DNA of 64,000 nucleotides, taken from the NCBI RefSeq assembly GCF_963674565.1, contig NZ_OY771430.1:1426001-1490000 (forward strand), read 5' to 3'. Shown here piece after piece: positions 1 to 9,537 of the stretch (positions are counted from its first letter, which is position 1; every line of letters begins with the position of its first letter). This stretch comes from an uncultured Carboxylicivirga sp. (GTDB lineage: Bacteria; Bacteroidota; Bacteroidia; Bacteroidales; Marinilabiliaceae). The position numbers were made by a program, and so were the translations under genes. A model generated the notes under the pieces. That model saw nothing but the letters and a program-made list of their open reading frames with translations, was not told the DNA's origin and did not search any database.

Positions 1-2290
1 CACTTAACCCAGGAGAAGCAATCAAGGATACTCCTGACAATGGATTTACAGTTACATCAAGAACTGTTGGTGATGCGGCAGAACAACCGTTAGCAAATTC
101 GTAGTTTACTGTAATTTGCTGTAAACCATCACTCTCCCAATTAACAGTAATCTGTTCAGTTCCTAAACCGGATATTATTGTTCCTCCGGTAACGGTCCAT
201 ACATAGTTTAGATTTCCACTTTCTGTAGAATAAATCTCTATATTATTATTACATACATCAGCTGAACCAATTATTGATGGTACTGGTGTATCTTGAACTG
301 TTACATCCAGTATTGTTGGTGTAGCAGCATCACATAAATTAGGATCTGTATAACTTACTGAGATGGATTGTGTTCCAACAGTATTCCATTCAACAGTAAT
401 TTCATTTGTACCATCACCTGAGATAATTGTACCGCCATTAACAATCCAGCTATAATTAGTCATACCCAATTCTGTTGAGTATACTTCTGAATATGTATTA
501 CATACAGTATTAGTTCCCGAAATAGTTGGAACAGGTAATGGGTTTACAGTTACATCCACATGAGTTGGATCAACTGCATTACATCCATTTGAGTTATCAT
601 AATTAACTTCAACAGAACCTTGTCCAACCACATCCCATGTTACTGTGATTTGATTGGTACCAATACCGGCTGTAATTGTACCTCCTAACACATTCCATTG
701 ATAATTATTTTGTCCTGATTGTGTGGAATATACATGACCAGTTGTATTTAAACAAGCTTCTGTTGGTCCGTTTAATGAAACTGTTGGAATAGCATTTACA
801 GTAACAGGCAATACAAATGGTGTTGCAGCCGGACATGATGCCAACTCATAATTTACACTTATTTGTCTTCCTGCACCAGTCGTCCAAATTACTTCTACCA
901 AATTTGAATTTTGAGGATCAGCAGTAAGAATAGTACCCCCAATTATTTGCCAATCGTAGTTAGAAGCTCCACCCTCGGTTGTATAAATAACTGTATGATC
1001 TTCACAAACCACATCATCTCCTGCTATTGTCGGAGTAGGCAAATCAACAACGTTTATAGTTGTAGATGTTGCAGCAAGAGGATCACAGGCATTGGTATCT
1101 GTATAAGTCACAGAAATTGTATGAGTTCCGTTTACACTCCAGTCAACCACAATACTTTCAGTATTTTGTCCACTGGCAATTGTTCCTCCTGATCCAACTG
1201 TCCATACATAATTACTCATTCCAGACTCAGTAGAATAAGATTCACTTACTCCATTACAAACAGTTGCTGAACCAGAAATAGTTGGTACTGGTAAAGCGTT
1301 TACATTTACTGGATAAGCCGTCGGACTCACAGGTTCACAACCGTTACCATCTATATATGTAACCGAAATAGAATTTGCACCTGATGTGTTCCAGGTAACT
1401 GATACAGATTCAGTTCCATTTCCAGAATCAATACTTCCTCCGGATATTGACCATACATAGCCAGTCATACCCAAATCTGTTGAATATATATTTCCAGTTG
1501 AGTTCTGACAAACATCAGCAGGACCAGAAATAACAGGCACCGGTAAATCATTTACCTGAACATCCAATACGAAAGGACTAACTGCAGAACAGTTTCCATT
1601 GACAGTCTCATAATTGACACTAACACTCTGTAAACCAACTGAAGTCCATTGAATATCGATAATATGAGGATTAGCTGTTGGAATTATTGTACCCCCAACT
1701 ACATTCCAATCGTAATTAACGTAGCCTCCTTGCGTTGAATATTGTTCAATAGAATTTAAACAAACATCATTACTTCCATTAATGGAAGGTGTAGGTAAAT
1801 CATGAACAACAGTTGCAAGTGATGCAGGTGCAGAAGCCGAACATCCATTTGCATTATCATAGTTAACACTAACTGAACCATTACCAAGCACATTCCATAA
1901 AACAGTAATAGTTCCATTATTATCATTCGACTGAATCGTACCCCCTACAATATTCCAAACATAATTTGACATTCCAGTTTGAGTAGTATACGTTCCTGTT
2001 CCATTTATACAAACATCCGTATCACCTGTAACTGAAATAGTAGGAAGTGAATTAACAGTTATTGATTGAACAGTAGGTGTAACTGGCGCACAACCTTCAG
2101 CTGTTTCATAACTTACAGTAACACTCTGAGCTCCTGTAGTAGTCCATAGAACTTCCACATAATCATTACCATTTCCTCCACCAGTTACAGAACCACCACT
2201 AACAATCCAAACATAATTTGAATATCCGCCATCAGTTGTATATGTTTCTGTAGTATTTACACAAGGTGTAAAATTACCTGATAATGCAGG
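1..2290 (-). repeat. Tandem coding repeats, about 250 bp period (about 9 units)
   Basis: Within the giant repeat gene the phrase encoding the GGTI / NY.W core recurs about every 245-250 bp, near positions 195, 435, 685, 940, 1190, 1440, 1695, 1945 and 2195. The units diverge at the DNA level but keep the protein pattern: paired cysteines, the conserved W, and a VTV-linker-PxP boundary. The array continues past base 1, so the copy number is a minimum. Confidence 0.8.
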
Positions 2291-5200
2291 TGTTGGAAGA
2301 GGGTTAATAGTCATGACTAATTCAGGTGCTGAACTAGCCTGACATGAAGCCGTTGTTGTAACTGACACAAAAACTTCATCCCCATCAGCAAGCGAACTGG
2401 TAGAAAACAAATTACTAGCTCCACTTTGCTGACTTATATTATTTACAAAGAATTCATAATTAGCAGCCACAACTGTCGCAGATGCATTTGCAACAGTAGC
2501 TGTAAAAGTAACAGTAGTACCATCACAAACAGGATTTGCATCAACCGTTAGGTTAACAACAGGATTTGCATTAACTGTCATCGATACAGAATTAGAAGTA
2601 TCAATACAACCTGAATTAGTTTCTGTTATGACAACATATATTGCATCACCATTCTGTAAAGTATTATCTGTATAAGTACTAGAAGAACCACTTTGCATAG
2701 AAACATCAGATGCTCCTCGTACTCTGTGAAAATCATAATTAAATACCGCTCCCGGATCATTTGGTGTTTTAACCGCACTGGCATTAAATGTTACCGGAGT
2801 GCCTGCACAAATTACAGACCCAGGTGAAGATATACTTATTGATGCAATTACTTCGTGAACTGTTACTGTAACATTTGCAGTTGCACTACAATCTGTTGCA
2901 AAACTTGTATCAAACCCCTGAACAATTATAACATCACCATTTACAAGTGAGTTATCTGAATAAGTATTATCTGTACTACGAGCCTGAACAATATTACCAA
3001 CACCAATAGCATTTTTATAAAATATATATTCATTGGCACCAGCTGCTGTGAATGTAACATTCGTACCCACACAGAAAGCATCTCCAGGTTGATCAGAAGA
3101 TAGTGTTACAATTGGATTTTCATTAATTACAACATTATGATCTAATGTATTGGTACAAGTACCATCATCAACAGTTAATGTATAAACACCTTCATGAGTT
3201 AATTTTACTGTAGTTGGTATTGATAACACAGAACCTGCAACAACACTTGCATCAGGCAATAACCAAGAATAGGTTACACCACCACCTCCGGTAAGACTTA
3301 ATGCATCACCTTCACAAAGTTCAGAAGTTGTAATGGCAATATCGCCATTGATTGTTGGAACAGGCAAAGTGCTTATTACCACGTTTACAGCTCCTGTTGC
3401 CGTACAAGAATTTCCATCTGTTACAACAACAGTATAAATACCATCATAAGTAGCCTTATCTGCAGAAGAAATTAATGGATTCTCATCTGTACTTGTAAAA
3501 CCATTTGATTCGTGAGACCAAGCAAAAGAATATGAAGCCGTACCATTTGTTCTGTTTGCATATAATTGCAAATCACTACCATCACAGGTAGGATCATAAT
3601 ATGGAGTAACTATTGGAGGATCAAATACAGTTACCGTAATACTCTCAATGGCACTACAATCTGTTGCATAATCAGTATCGAAACCTTCTACATAAATAAT
3701 ATCACCATCTACCAATGTATTATCAGAATAGGTATTGGTAGCACTACGACCTTGTACAATATTACCAGCTGCTGTCCCATTTTTATAGAAAATATATTCA
3801 TCTGCACCTCCAGCAGTAAAAGTTACATTTGTTCCCGGACAAAATTCATCATTTGTTTGATCACTACTTAAAGTAACAACAGGAGTTGGATTTGCAATTA
3901 CGGTCCAATCCAGTGTTTCTTCACAAGTACCCTCAATTATTTTTAACGTATAAGTTTCACCCGCAGGAATAGTTGCACTAATATTATTGATAGTTAAAAC
4001 ATTACCTAAAACAGTGCTCATATCAGGAAGTGTCCATTCATAAATTGCACCACTTGCTCCACCTCCACCAGTAAGAATCAAGGTCTCTCCCTGACATAAC
4101 TCAGTTGTTCCGGAAATACTACTTCCATTTATGGTTGGAGTTGGTAATTCCTGAATAGACACATCAACCAAACCTTCAGAACTTGAACATCCTGCTCCAT
4201 CTGTTACAACAGCACCGTATTGACCTGCATCACTTAACGAAGCAGGATTTATAACCAATGTAGAGTTGGTTTCTCCTGGTATTACAACACCATCCTTGGT
4301 CCATATATAACTACCATATACACCACTTCCACCTGACGGAGAAGCTGTTATTGTAAGGTTACCATTAACACAAACAGGAGCATTATAAGATAATGTAACC
4401 GTTGGTATTGAATTAACAGTAACGGTTGTTTGAGCTGTATTCTCACAAGTATTTGAATCAACTATTGTTAGTGTGAAAGTATGTGTTCCTACGCCATAAT
4501 CATTTGAACTTAATGTTACATCTTGAATAGATCCAACAACATTACCAACTCCATAAGTCCATTCGTAATTAGACATTAAATCAGGATCACCTAACAAGGT
4601 AAAATCAGCACCTAAACATACCGGTCCGGTATTAGCTGCAGACGCTGAAGGTAAAGGATTTACAACAACAGTTGCCGAGCCATTCATGGTACTTGTACAA
4701 TTGTTGTCATTTATATTATAAGCTTCAACCGTATATGTATCAGCCGTAGAAACAGTAAAACTAATAGAACTACCTGTACCCGAAATTGGGAAACCAACCT
4801 GACCTCCTCCACTATTAATAAGAAAATATTCCATTCCGGATTCAGAACCACTAAGAGTTAAGGTCGCTGATTCACCTGAACATATTTGTTGATCAGCACC
4901 AAAATTAAACACCGATGGAGTCTGATATACAAATGTATAGTCATTATTAACTGTACCAACAGGCAATCCAACACTATTGCGTTGGATATAATCAAAGTAT
5001 ATTCTTTGACCAAAATAAAGAGGCTCAACTCTATCTAAATAAAACCTAAAAACAGTGCTTTGACCTGTTCCTATGTATTCACCCCACGTTGGATGTTCTT
5101 CCGGTGAACCTACAAATGTTGTAATTGTCCATTCAATAGATGCAGCCTGAGGCGCCCAACTAGGTGGCACCAAATCAACGTAGCCACCGTCTGAACAATA

Positions 5201-5401
5201 TGAATTATCCAAACTGGGAATGGTTCCGTCATTACCTTTCAGGATCGGAATACCAAGTTCACTATACTTATTTGCAAAGTATTGGTTAATTTCCCTAATT
5301 TCTCCAGCTGACAAATCGGTTTGAGCAAACACAAAACTATTTTGTATTAGCAAACCCAGAAACAAGACCAATCCTAAACGAAAGCGTAAATAATTTTTCA
5401 T
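1..5401 (-). CDS. Giant secreted Ig/PKD-like repeat protein, 3' end outside window
   Basis: I read this frame directly: it is open from an ATG at 5401 to the window edge (1800 codons, no stop). It begins with a clear signal peptide (MKNYLRFRLGLVLFLGLL, ending in FVFAQ), so the product is exported. Residues about 30-170 form a unique N-terminal region. After that come Ig/PKD-like beta-sandwich modules. From about residue 1040 on, units of about 83 residues recur, with a VC...Y.TE.GM.NY.W.V.GGTI core, a V.W...G motif, SVSY.D...C and a VTV..LP.P linker. Such proteins in Bacteroidota are cell-surface or secreted adhesins, often exported by the type IX system through a C-terminal signal that would lie beyond base 1. 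Function is inferred from architecture only. It could equally be a gliding-type adhesin or a structural matrix protein. Confidence 0.85.
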   Translation of the reverse strand, partial: MKNYLRFRLGLVLFLGLLIQNSFVFAQTDLSAGEIREINQYFANKYSELGIPILKGNDGTIPSLDNSYCSDGGYVDLVPPSWAPQAASIEWTITTFVGSPEEHPTWGEYIGTGQSTVFRFYLDRVEPLYFGQRIYFDYIQRNSVGLPVGTVNNDYTFVYQTPSVFNFGADQQICSGESATLTLSGSESGMEYFLINSGGGQVGFPISGTGSSISFTVSTADTYTVEAYNINDNNCTSTMNGSATVVVNPLPSASAANTGPVCLGADFTLLGDPDLMSNYEWTYGVGNVVGSIQDVTLSSNDYGVGTHTFTLTIVDSNTCENTAQTTVTVNSIPTVTLSYNAPVCVNGNLTITASPSGGSGVYGSYIWTKDGVVIPGETNSTLVINPASLSDAGQYGAVVTDGAGCSSSEGLVDVSIQELPTPTINGSSISGTTELCQGETLILTGGGGASGAIYEWTLPDMSTVLGNVLTINNISATIPAGETYTLKIIEGTCEETLDWTVIANPTPVVTLSSDQTNDEFCPGTNVTFTAGGADEYIFYKNGTAAGNIVQGRSATNTYSDNTLVDGDIIYVEGFDTDYATDCSAIESITVTVFDPPIVTPYYDPTCDGSDLQLYANRTNGTASYSFAWSHESNGFTSTDENPLISSADKATYDGIYTVVVTDGNSCTATGAVNVVISTLPVPTINGDIAITTSELCEGDALSLTGGGGVTYSWLLPDASVVAGSVLSIPTTVKLTHEGVYTLTVDDGTCTNTLDHNVVINENPIVTLSSDQPGDAFCVGTNVTFTAAGANEYIFYKNAIGVGNIVQARSTDNTYSDNSLVNGDVIIVQGFDTSFATDCSATANVTVTVHEVIASISISSPGSVICAGTPVTFNASAVKTPNDPGAVFNYDFHRVRGASDVSMQSGSSSTYTDNTLQNGDAIYVVITETNSGCIDTSNSVSMTVNANPVVNLTVDANPVCDGTTVTFTATVANASATVVAANYEFFVNNISQQSGASNLFSTSSLADGDEVFVSVTTTASCQASSAPELVMTINPLPTPALSGNFTPCVNTTETYTTDGGYSNYVWIVSGGSVTGGGNGNDYVEVLWTTTGAQSVTVSYETAEGCAPVTPTVQSITVNSLPTISVTGDTDVCINGTGTYTTQTGMSNYVWNIVGGTIQSNDNNGTITVLWNVLGNGSVSVNYDNANGCSASAPASLATVVHDLPTPSINGSNDVCLNSIEQYSTQGGYVNYDWNVVGGTIIPTANPHIIDIQWTSVGLQSVSVNYETVNGNCSAVSPFVLDVQVNDLPVPVISGPADVCQNSTGNIYSTDLGMTGYVWSISGGSIDSGNGTESVSVTWNTSGANSISVTYIDGNGCEPVSPTAYPVNVNALPVPTISGSATVCNGVSESYSTESGMSNYVWTVGSGGTIASGQNTESIVVDWSVNGTHTISVTYTDTNACDPLAATSTTINVVDLPTPTIAGDDVVCEDHTVIYTTEGGASNYDWQIIGGTILTADPQNSNLVEVIWTTGAGRQISVNYELASCPAATPFVLPVTVNAIPTVSLNGPTEACLNTTGHVYSTQSGQNNYQWNVLGGTITAGIGTNQITVTWDVVGQGSVEVNYDNSNGCNAVDPTHVDVTVNPLPVPTISGTNTVCNTYSEVYSTELGMTNYSWIVNGGTIISGDGTNEITVEWNTVGTQSISVSYTDPNLCDAATPTILDVTVQDTPVPSIIGSADVCNNNIEIYSTESGNLNYVWTVTGGTIISGLGTEQITVNWESDGLQQITVNYEFANGCSAASPTVLDVTVNPLSGVSLIASPGLS
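2590..3870 (-). repeat. Second repeat family in the giant protein
   Basis: The segments near 2870-3070 and 3640-3850 are close copies of one another (same order of phrases encoding an NTYSDN-like stretch, a GN/GI-V..R-S motif and an EYIFYKNG core). A more diverged copy lies near 2590-2830. They differ from the about 83-residue family nearer the C-terminus, so the protein mixes at least two Ig-like module types. Confidence 0.65.
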
Positions 5402-5460
5402 AAACATTTGTTTATCTAATCCCCAACTTCACAACCCAACCTGTCGTTAATTATTTAATA

Positions 5461-5480
5461 CTAACATCTTTTTATGTTAG
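5461..5480. repeat. Small inverted repeat in leader of giant repeat gene
   Basis: Arms ctaacat and atgttag flank a 6-nt loop, 60 bases upstream of the ATG of the giant protein on the minus strand. It could be a leader hairpin or an operator half-site pair. No T-tract follows on the minus strand. Confidence 0.35.
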
Positions 5481-5530
5481 CTAAAATTACTGTCTTAAAG
5501 TTTATTTCCGACTTATGCTTTCTATTTTAG

Positions 5531-5566
5531 AAATGATTTTCAGCAATGATAATCCGAAAATCATTT
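5531..5566. repeat. 11-bp inverted repeat between the 219-residue gene and the giant gene
   Basis: Perfect arms aaatgattttc and gaaaatcattt are separated by 14 nt. On the minus strand it lies downstream of the 219-residue gene and upstream of the giant repeat gene. There is no T-run after it, so it is not a textbook terminator. It may be an operator or a transcript-end hairpin. Apart from this and the smaller repeat at 5461-5480, I see nothing else in 5402-5667. Confidence 0.4.
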
Positions 5567-5667
5567 GAAAGTCGCAATAAATGTTCTGTTCAACAGTATT
5601 AACGTTTCTACGAAGCACCAATCAAGTTGTTTCACTAATTCTGCTTCTCACACATTATTTTTTAATA

Positions 5668-6327
5668 TTAGTTTTTAACATTAACTCCTAAACTCTGTAA
5701 AGCTTTGGGCGAGTGCTCCAATGCAATACGTGCAATTTTAATAAAATCACTCACATAATTCTGCATCTTAACAACCATTTTCTTTCTCTGGGCCGTTAGC
5801 TGCCTTAATTCTGCTGCACTTTTCAAACACTCATCGTTCAAATCATTTAGATCAACCAACTGCTGACGCAACTCCTCAATCTTCATTGCTTCAATTCCGT
5901 ATTTAGCCATTCGGTCTAAATAGTCATCATCATTCTTCAGCATAATTGAACAAAACACACTTACCTGGAAATACCACTCTTTATAAGTACGCTCCCTGGT
6001 TCCATCAAGAATCAAAACATTACGAGCCTTAAAATCCTCAGCAAAAACAATACGTGCAATCTTCAAATACTTCATATAATCTCGATGAATTTTAGATTGC
6101 AAATTCTGCTTTTGTCTAAACTTTTCAATTTTTACTGATTTTGCTAAATGCTGCTTAAATGAAATCTCTTTGAGCATTGAAAAAACTTTTTCCCCATCGT
6201 CCAACCGCCTTTCATCATAACCATACTGCATTACAGCATTCTTAATATCATCAACATTTTTACTGTTATGCACAAGTATTCCTGCCTGATGAATAAATGA
6301 TGTTATCGTTTGCTTAGTATAATGCAT
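5668..6327 (-). CDS. Uncharacterised helical/coiled-coil protein, 219 aa
   Basis: I do not recognise a named family. The protein has no signal peptide or membrane segment and is predicted cytoplasmic. It is rich in charged helical sequence, with a probable coiled coil at about residues 150-195 (EELRQQLVDLNDLNDECLKS and following). The ATG at 6327 is favoured because a well-formed Bacteroidota-type promoter lies 60-92 bases upstream. The gene stands alone between a very AT-rich spacer and the giant repeat gene, so context gives no function. Length and composition are compatible with a structural or adaptor protein. A DNA-associated role is possible but unsupported. Confidence 0.7.
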   Translation of the reverse strand: MHYTKQTITSFIHQAGILVHNSKNVDDIKNAVMQYGYDERRLDDGEKVFSMLKEISFKQHLAKSVKIEKFRQKQNLQSKIHRDYMKYLKIARIVFAEDFKARNVLILDGTRERTYKEWYFQVSVFCSIMLKNDDDYLDRMAKYGIEAMKIEELRQQLVDLNDLNDECLKSAAELRQLTAQRKKMVVKMQNYVSDFIKIARIALEHSPKALQSLGVNVKN

Positions 6328-6387
6328 ATATTTTAATAAAATTTAATCTACTTATTAAAATTATTAGTCTAGAATTAAGTTAAAAGC

Positions 6388-6419
6388 AAATATTTATAAA
6401 AAAATTTAAATATTCAAAA
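6388..6419 (-). promoter_or_regulatory. Promoter of the 219-residue gene
   Basis: On the minus strand a TTTG (6419-6416) is followed after 20 nt by AATATTTG (6395-6388), a 7/8 match to the Bacteroidota -7 element TAnnTTTG with correct spacing. Transcription would begin about 55 bases before the ATG at 6327. Confidence 0.6.
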
Positions 6420-6748
6420 TGTTTTAATAAATTATTTTTTAAATTTTAATCTTTTATTCTAATGATATATTACATTTATAATTAAGATTGCAATATTTTA
6501 ATAAAGAATAAATCAATAATATTAAGATAATAGTATTATATTTTCAGAATATTCAAATCACAATTAGATAATATCATTCACATATTATAGTTTAGTTTTA
6601 AAAAATAGAAATCGTAATTTTTAAATAAGATTAATAAATTTTTAATTTATAAATCAGTATTTTATTAAACGATTATTTAATAAATTAATTAGATACATAC
6701 ATTTAAATTATAGAAACGATAATGTGATATATTTTTACATTACCAAGT

Positions 6749-6782
6749 AAAAAAGGCCTGTTCTATTGCTAGAACAGGCCTT
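6749..6782 (-). terminator. Intrinsic terminator, distal of a tandem pair
   Basis: A perfect 13-bp stem (aaggcctgttcta / tagaacaggcctt) with a 4-nt loop is followed on the minus strand by a T6 run. It is the second hairpin after the DUF5686 gene. Confidence 0.85.
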
Positions 6783-6800
6783 AATCAATTATAATAAAGA

Positions 6801-6835
6801 TAAAAAGCTCTTGTCAAATGAACCTTGACAAGAGT
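6801..6835 (-). terminator. Intrinsic terminator, proximal of a tandem pair
   Basis: The 10-bp stem ctcttgtcaa / ttgacaagag with a 7-nt loop begins 8 bases after the DUF5686 stop. On the minus strand it is followed by TTTTTA. Confidence 0.8.
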
Positions 6836-6842
6836 CTGTAAA

Positions 6843-9335
6843 TTATAAATTCAATGAAATTTTGGCACGAAGACCGAATTGGGGAACCCCTAATTTTGAT
6901 TGAGGTGTAACACGCCATAGTGCTTCCAACCGAATAAGACGCATAATATTTTCTAAACCAACACCAACTTCCAGGTATGGCTGATCGAGTCCGGAAACTG
7001 TTTCCGGAATGGCAATTGCATCAAATTGTTTCTTACTCAAACTTCCAATCATTGATTTTGTTGAAATAACTTCTCTCAGACCTAAACTTCGCAGCAAAGG
7101 CAAGCGATTAAATAGAAAACCATTCAGGTGATATTCAAAATAAGCATGTAAATATTTATCATGAGCAAATTCAAGATAATTCAGCATATTGAAATCGTAC
7201 AAATAATATCCAAATGATTCATTCCCTCTTGGTAATTCAAGCAATGTATAAGGTACCTTTCCAAAAATTACACCTCCTTCAAAAGCATAATTTAATAATG
7301 TTTGACCCATATATATACTATGCTTTATAGTAGTATGAATTTTTTGATACCTGTTTACCTGCCCGGCGTATTCTGCTTGTCCTGTCGTTAATGCAAGGTG
7401 AAGAATCGGATAATCCGTTGATAAATACAAACGCATAAACTCATCATCAATCACTTTTTCCTTAAATGAAAAACGAAAATCAATCGTAGCTTCATATGTA
7501 TTTACATTCTTTACCTGCATCCCATTGTATTCAAACGGATAAAATTCAGGTGAATACTGTGATTTATAGGTTAGATTAAACTGCGATGAAAAACCAGTTC
7601 GCCATTCATGCTCATAGCTAAAATCAACCTCTTTCTGTCTTAACAACTCATCAAAAGGATCACGAACAAAAAATGCCGAAACAAGATTATTTTCAGATGG
7701 TGTGAGCATATTTTCATATAAATACAAGATCTTCCTATTTTCTCCCATCCGGATATATCTATCGTCATAATACATTTCAATCACCCTTCTTTTAGGATGT
7801 TCAAATTTATATCCTCCCCCCAGCAATCCTGAGATCTTTTCTGTTTGTAAACCATAACCTAATCCACCCCAAAGCATCCAGTTTTTACTAATTTCTTTAC
7901 TGGTGCGTGCTCCTGCAAAAAACCTAACGCCTTCAACCTTATTAAACTGAAGAAAATTCATATATGGTCCTAGTTCAAACTTCCCAAGATCATAATAACC
8001 CGTCATCATCATACGGGTTGTATTATCCAGAATCTTAATTAGTGGAATCTGATTAATAGAATCGATGGATAATGCAATTTCCTTATCAGCATTACTTAGA
8101 GGTATATGTCGGGCCTTGTTCCAATAAGTCGTATCACGGGAATATGAACCCGATAGTTTTACAGATTCATAGCTGAGATTTCTTGCACTTAATACCACCT
8201 CTTCCTCAGGGTTTATCTTTACATCTTTAAAAGATGAGTATTCATTAAATTCAAGCTCCATTCTTCGATTCTGCCCAGGGATCTCAAATGGAAGATAATC
8301 AAAGGAAGCATATACTGTTTGTTCTTTATAAAAGGGTTGATTTCCGTTCACTTTTTCGTATATCACATCAATCTTCATCTCCTTCAGAAAATTCATGTTG
8401 GTTTTTGAAGATAATGCTGCATCAACACTTACGATCGAAAAGTCTTTATCATCAATAACCATATGCCCGCGAAAAACTTTATCATGTTTTCTCCTGGGTG
8501 TAAATAAAATCTGATAATGCTTAAATCCTTCATGCTGCACACTATCTACCAGATAATACTTATAATAAAACCATCCATTTGAAGCAGCCGGACTAACAAA
8601 GCTCTCTTCAAATACCTTGATATAATTATTGTAAAAATTGTATTGGTTATTTAATCCTGCGGTATACCCACCTATTTCATAATCGCCCAAAACACCAAGA
8701 CCTTGTGTATTATCAGCCACTATAACTGATTTTTGTTTTAGGGGTTTATTCTGAAACTGATTCTGTACAACCTGTTCCGACAGATAAACAGGTAGGTATT
8801 TTGAACCATCAAAAGCCGTTTTGAAATAGGATTTATAATTTTTAAAGGGACCAGAATACATCAAGGCACTATCAACATTGGCAATATGATATTCCCACTT
8901 GGTATATTTCTCATACGCATAGCCCGGATGCTTATCCGGATTATTATCTGTTTTGGCATCATTCATTCTATCCAAAAGAAAACGAACCCAACTATCATCA
9001 GGCTTAACTGAAATCTCGTTTAAATTAATTTCATCAGGATTAAGATATACCTCAAAAGGAGACTTAATTTTACTGACTTTGATCTCTTTTTTATGATAGC
9101 CTACAGAAGAAAAAACAAGAGTATCATTATATGAAAGTAGTTCCAGCTTAAAATATCCTGTTGAATCAGAAATTGTACCAATGTTTGTACCTTTAAAGTA
9201 CACATTCACCATAGGTATGGTGGCATCTGATTTTGAATCAAGCACAAATCCGTCAATTGACACTTGTCCTAACCCGTTCAAACTGAATAACACAATCAGA
9301 CAAAAAAGACTGACTATTCGATAACTTTTTAACAT
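6843..9335 (-). CDS. DUF5686 outer-membrane protein with carboxypeptidase-like regulatory domain
   Basis: The product is 830 aa with a signal peptide (residues 1-24, ending in GLGQ). Residues about 25-110 form a carboxypeptidase-regulatory-like (CarboxypepD_reg) beta-sandwich of the type found at the N-terminus of TonB-dependent receptors (VSIDGFVLDSKSDATIPMVN, then a SDSTGYFKL turn). The rest matches the DUF5686 pattern, ending in repeated amphipathic strands and a terminal ...GLRAKISLNL strand, consistent with an outer-membrane beta-barrel. The family is common in Bacteroidota and its biochemical role is not established; no catalytic motif is visible. The gene is monocistronic, with two tandem terminators behind it and a divergent PAP2 phosphatase ahead. 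Confidence 0.85.
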   Translation of the reverse strand: MLKSYRIVSLFCLIVLFSLNGLGQVSIDGFVLDSKSDATIPMVNVYFKGTNIGTISDSTGYFKLELLSYNDTLVFSSVGYHKKEIKVSKIKSPFEVYLNPDEINLNEISVKPDDSWVRFLLDRMNDAKTDNNPDKHPGYAYEKYTKWEYHIANVDSALMYSGPFKNYKSYFKTAFDGSKYLPVYLSEQVVQNQFQNKPLKQKSVIVADNTQGLGVLGDYEIGGYTAGLNNQYNFYNNYIKVFEESFVSPAASNGWFYYKYYLVDSVQHEGFKHYQILFTPRRKHDKVFRGHMVIDDKDFSIVSVDAALSSKTNMNFLKEMKIDVIYEKVNGNQPFYKEQTVYASFDYLPFEIPGQNRRMELEFNEYSSFKDVKINPEEEVVLSARNLSYESVKLSGSYSRDTTYWNKARHIPLSNADKEIALSIDSINQIPLIKILDNTTRMMMTGYYDLGKFELGPYMNFLQFNKVEGVRFFAGARTSKEISKNWMLWGGLGYGLQTEKISGLLGGGYKFEHPKRRVIEMYYDDRYIRMGENRKILYLYENMLTPSENNLVSAFFVRDPFDELLRQKEVDFSYEHEWRTGFSSQFNLTYKSQYSPEFYPFEYNGMQVKNVNTYEATIDFRFSFKEKVIDDEFMRLYLSTDYPILHLALTTGQAEYAGQVNRYQKIHTTIKHSIYMGQTLLNYAFEGGVIFGKVPYTLLELPRGNESFGYYLYDFNMLNYLEFAHDKYLHAYFEYHLNGFLFNRLPLLRSLGLREVISTKSMIGSLSKKQFDAIAIPETVSGLDQPYLEVGVGLENIMRLIRLEALWRVTPQSKLGVPQFGLRAKISLNL

Positions 9336-9537
9336 TCGGGTATTTTAGGTTAATAATATCACCAAAACTTATTATGAATGGCACCATCATTAAAACTGCC
9401 TGCAATATTACAGAAAGTATTGGTTGGTTGGGACAGATATGGTGTTAAAACGGTAATTTTTAAGTATGAACTTAATTTTTGCAATAGTCTAACAATAAAA
9501 AGCTATTTTCGGCTAAAATATTAAATAGCTAATTAAA

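Larger units (their letters stand above)
6328..6842. other. AT-rich spacer of about 500 bp
   Basis: This stretch is strikingly AT-rich, even for this genome, and has no plausible ORF. It contains the promoter of the 219-residue gene (6388-6419) at one end and two tandem terminator hairpins at the other. In the middle, 6420-6740, I see only A/T runs and nothing I can name. Confidence 0.6.

Noticed and set aside
911..1192. Small plus-strand ORFs at 911-1192 and 3566-3871
   Set aside because: They lie wholly inside the minus-strand repeat gene and have the low-complexity I/S/C/N composition of a shadow frame.
1..2290. Regular about 250-bp period as a CRISPR or DNA satellite
   Set aside because: The units encode a conserved protein pattern in one open frame and differ at the DNA level; period and spacing do not fit CRISPR.
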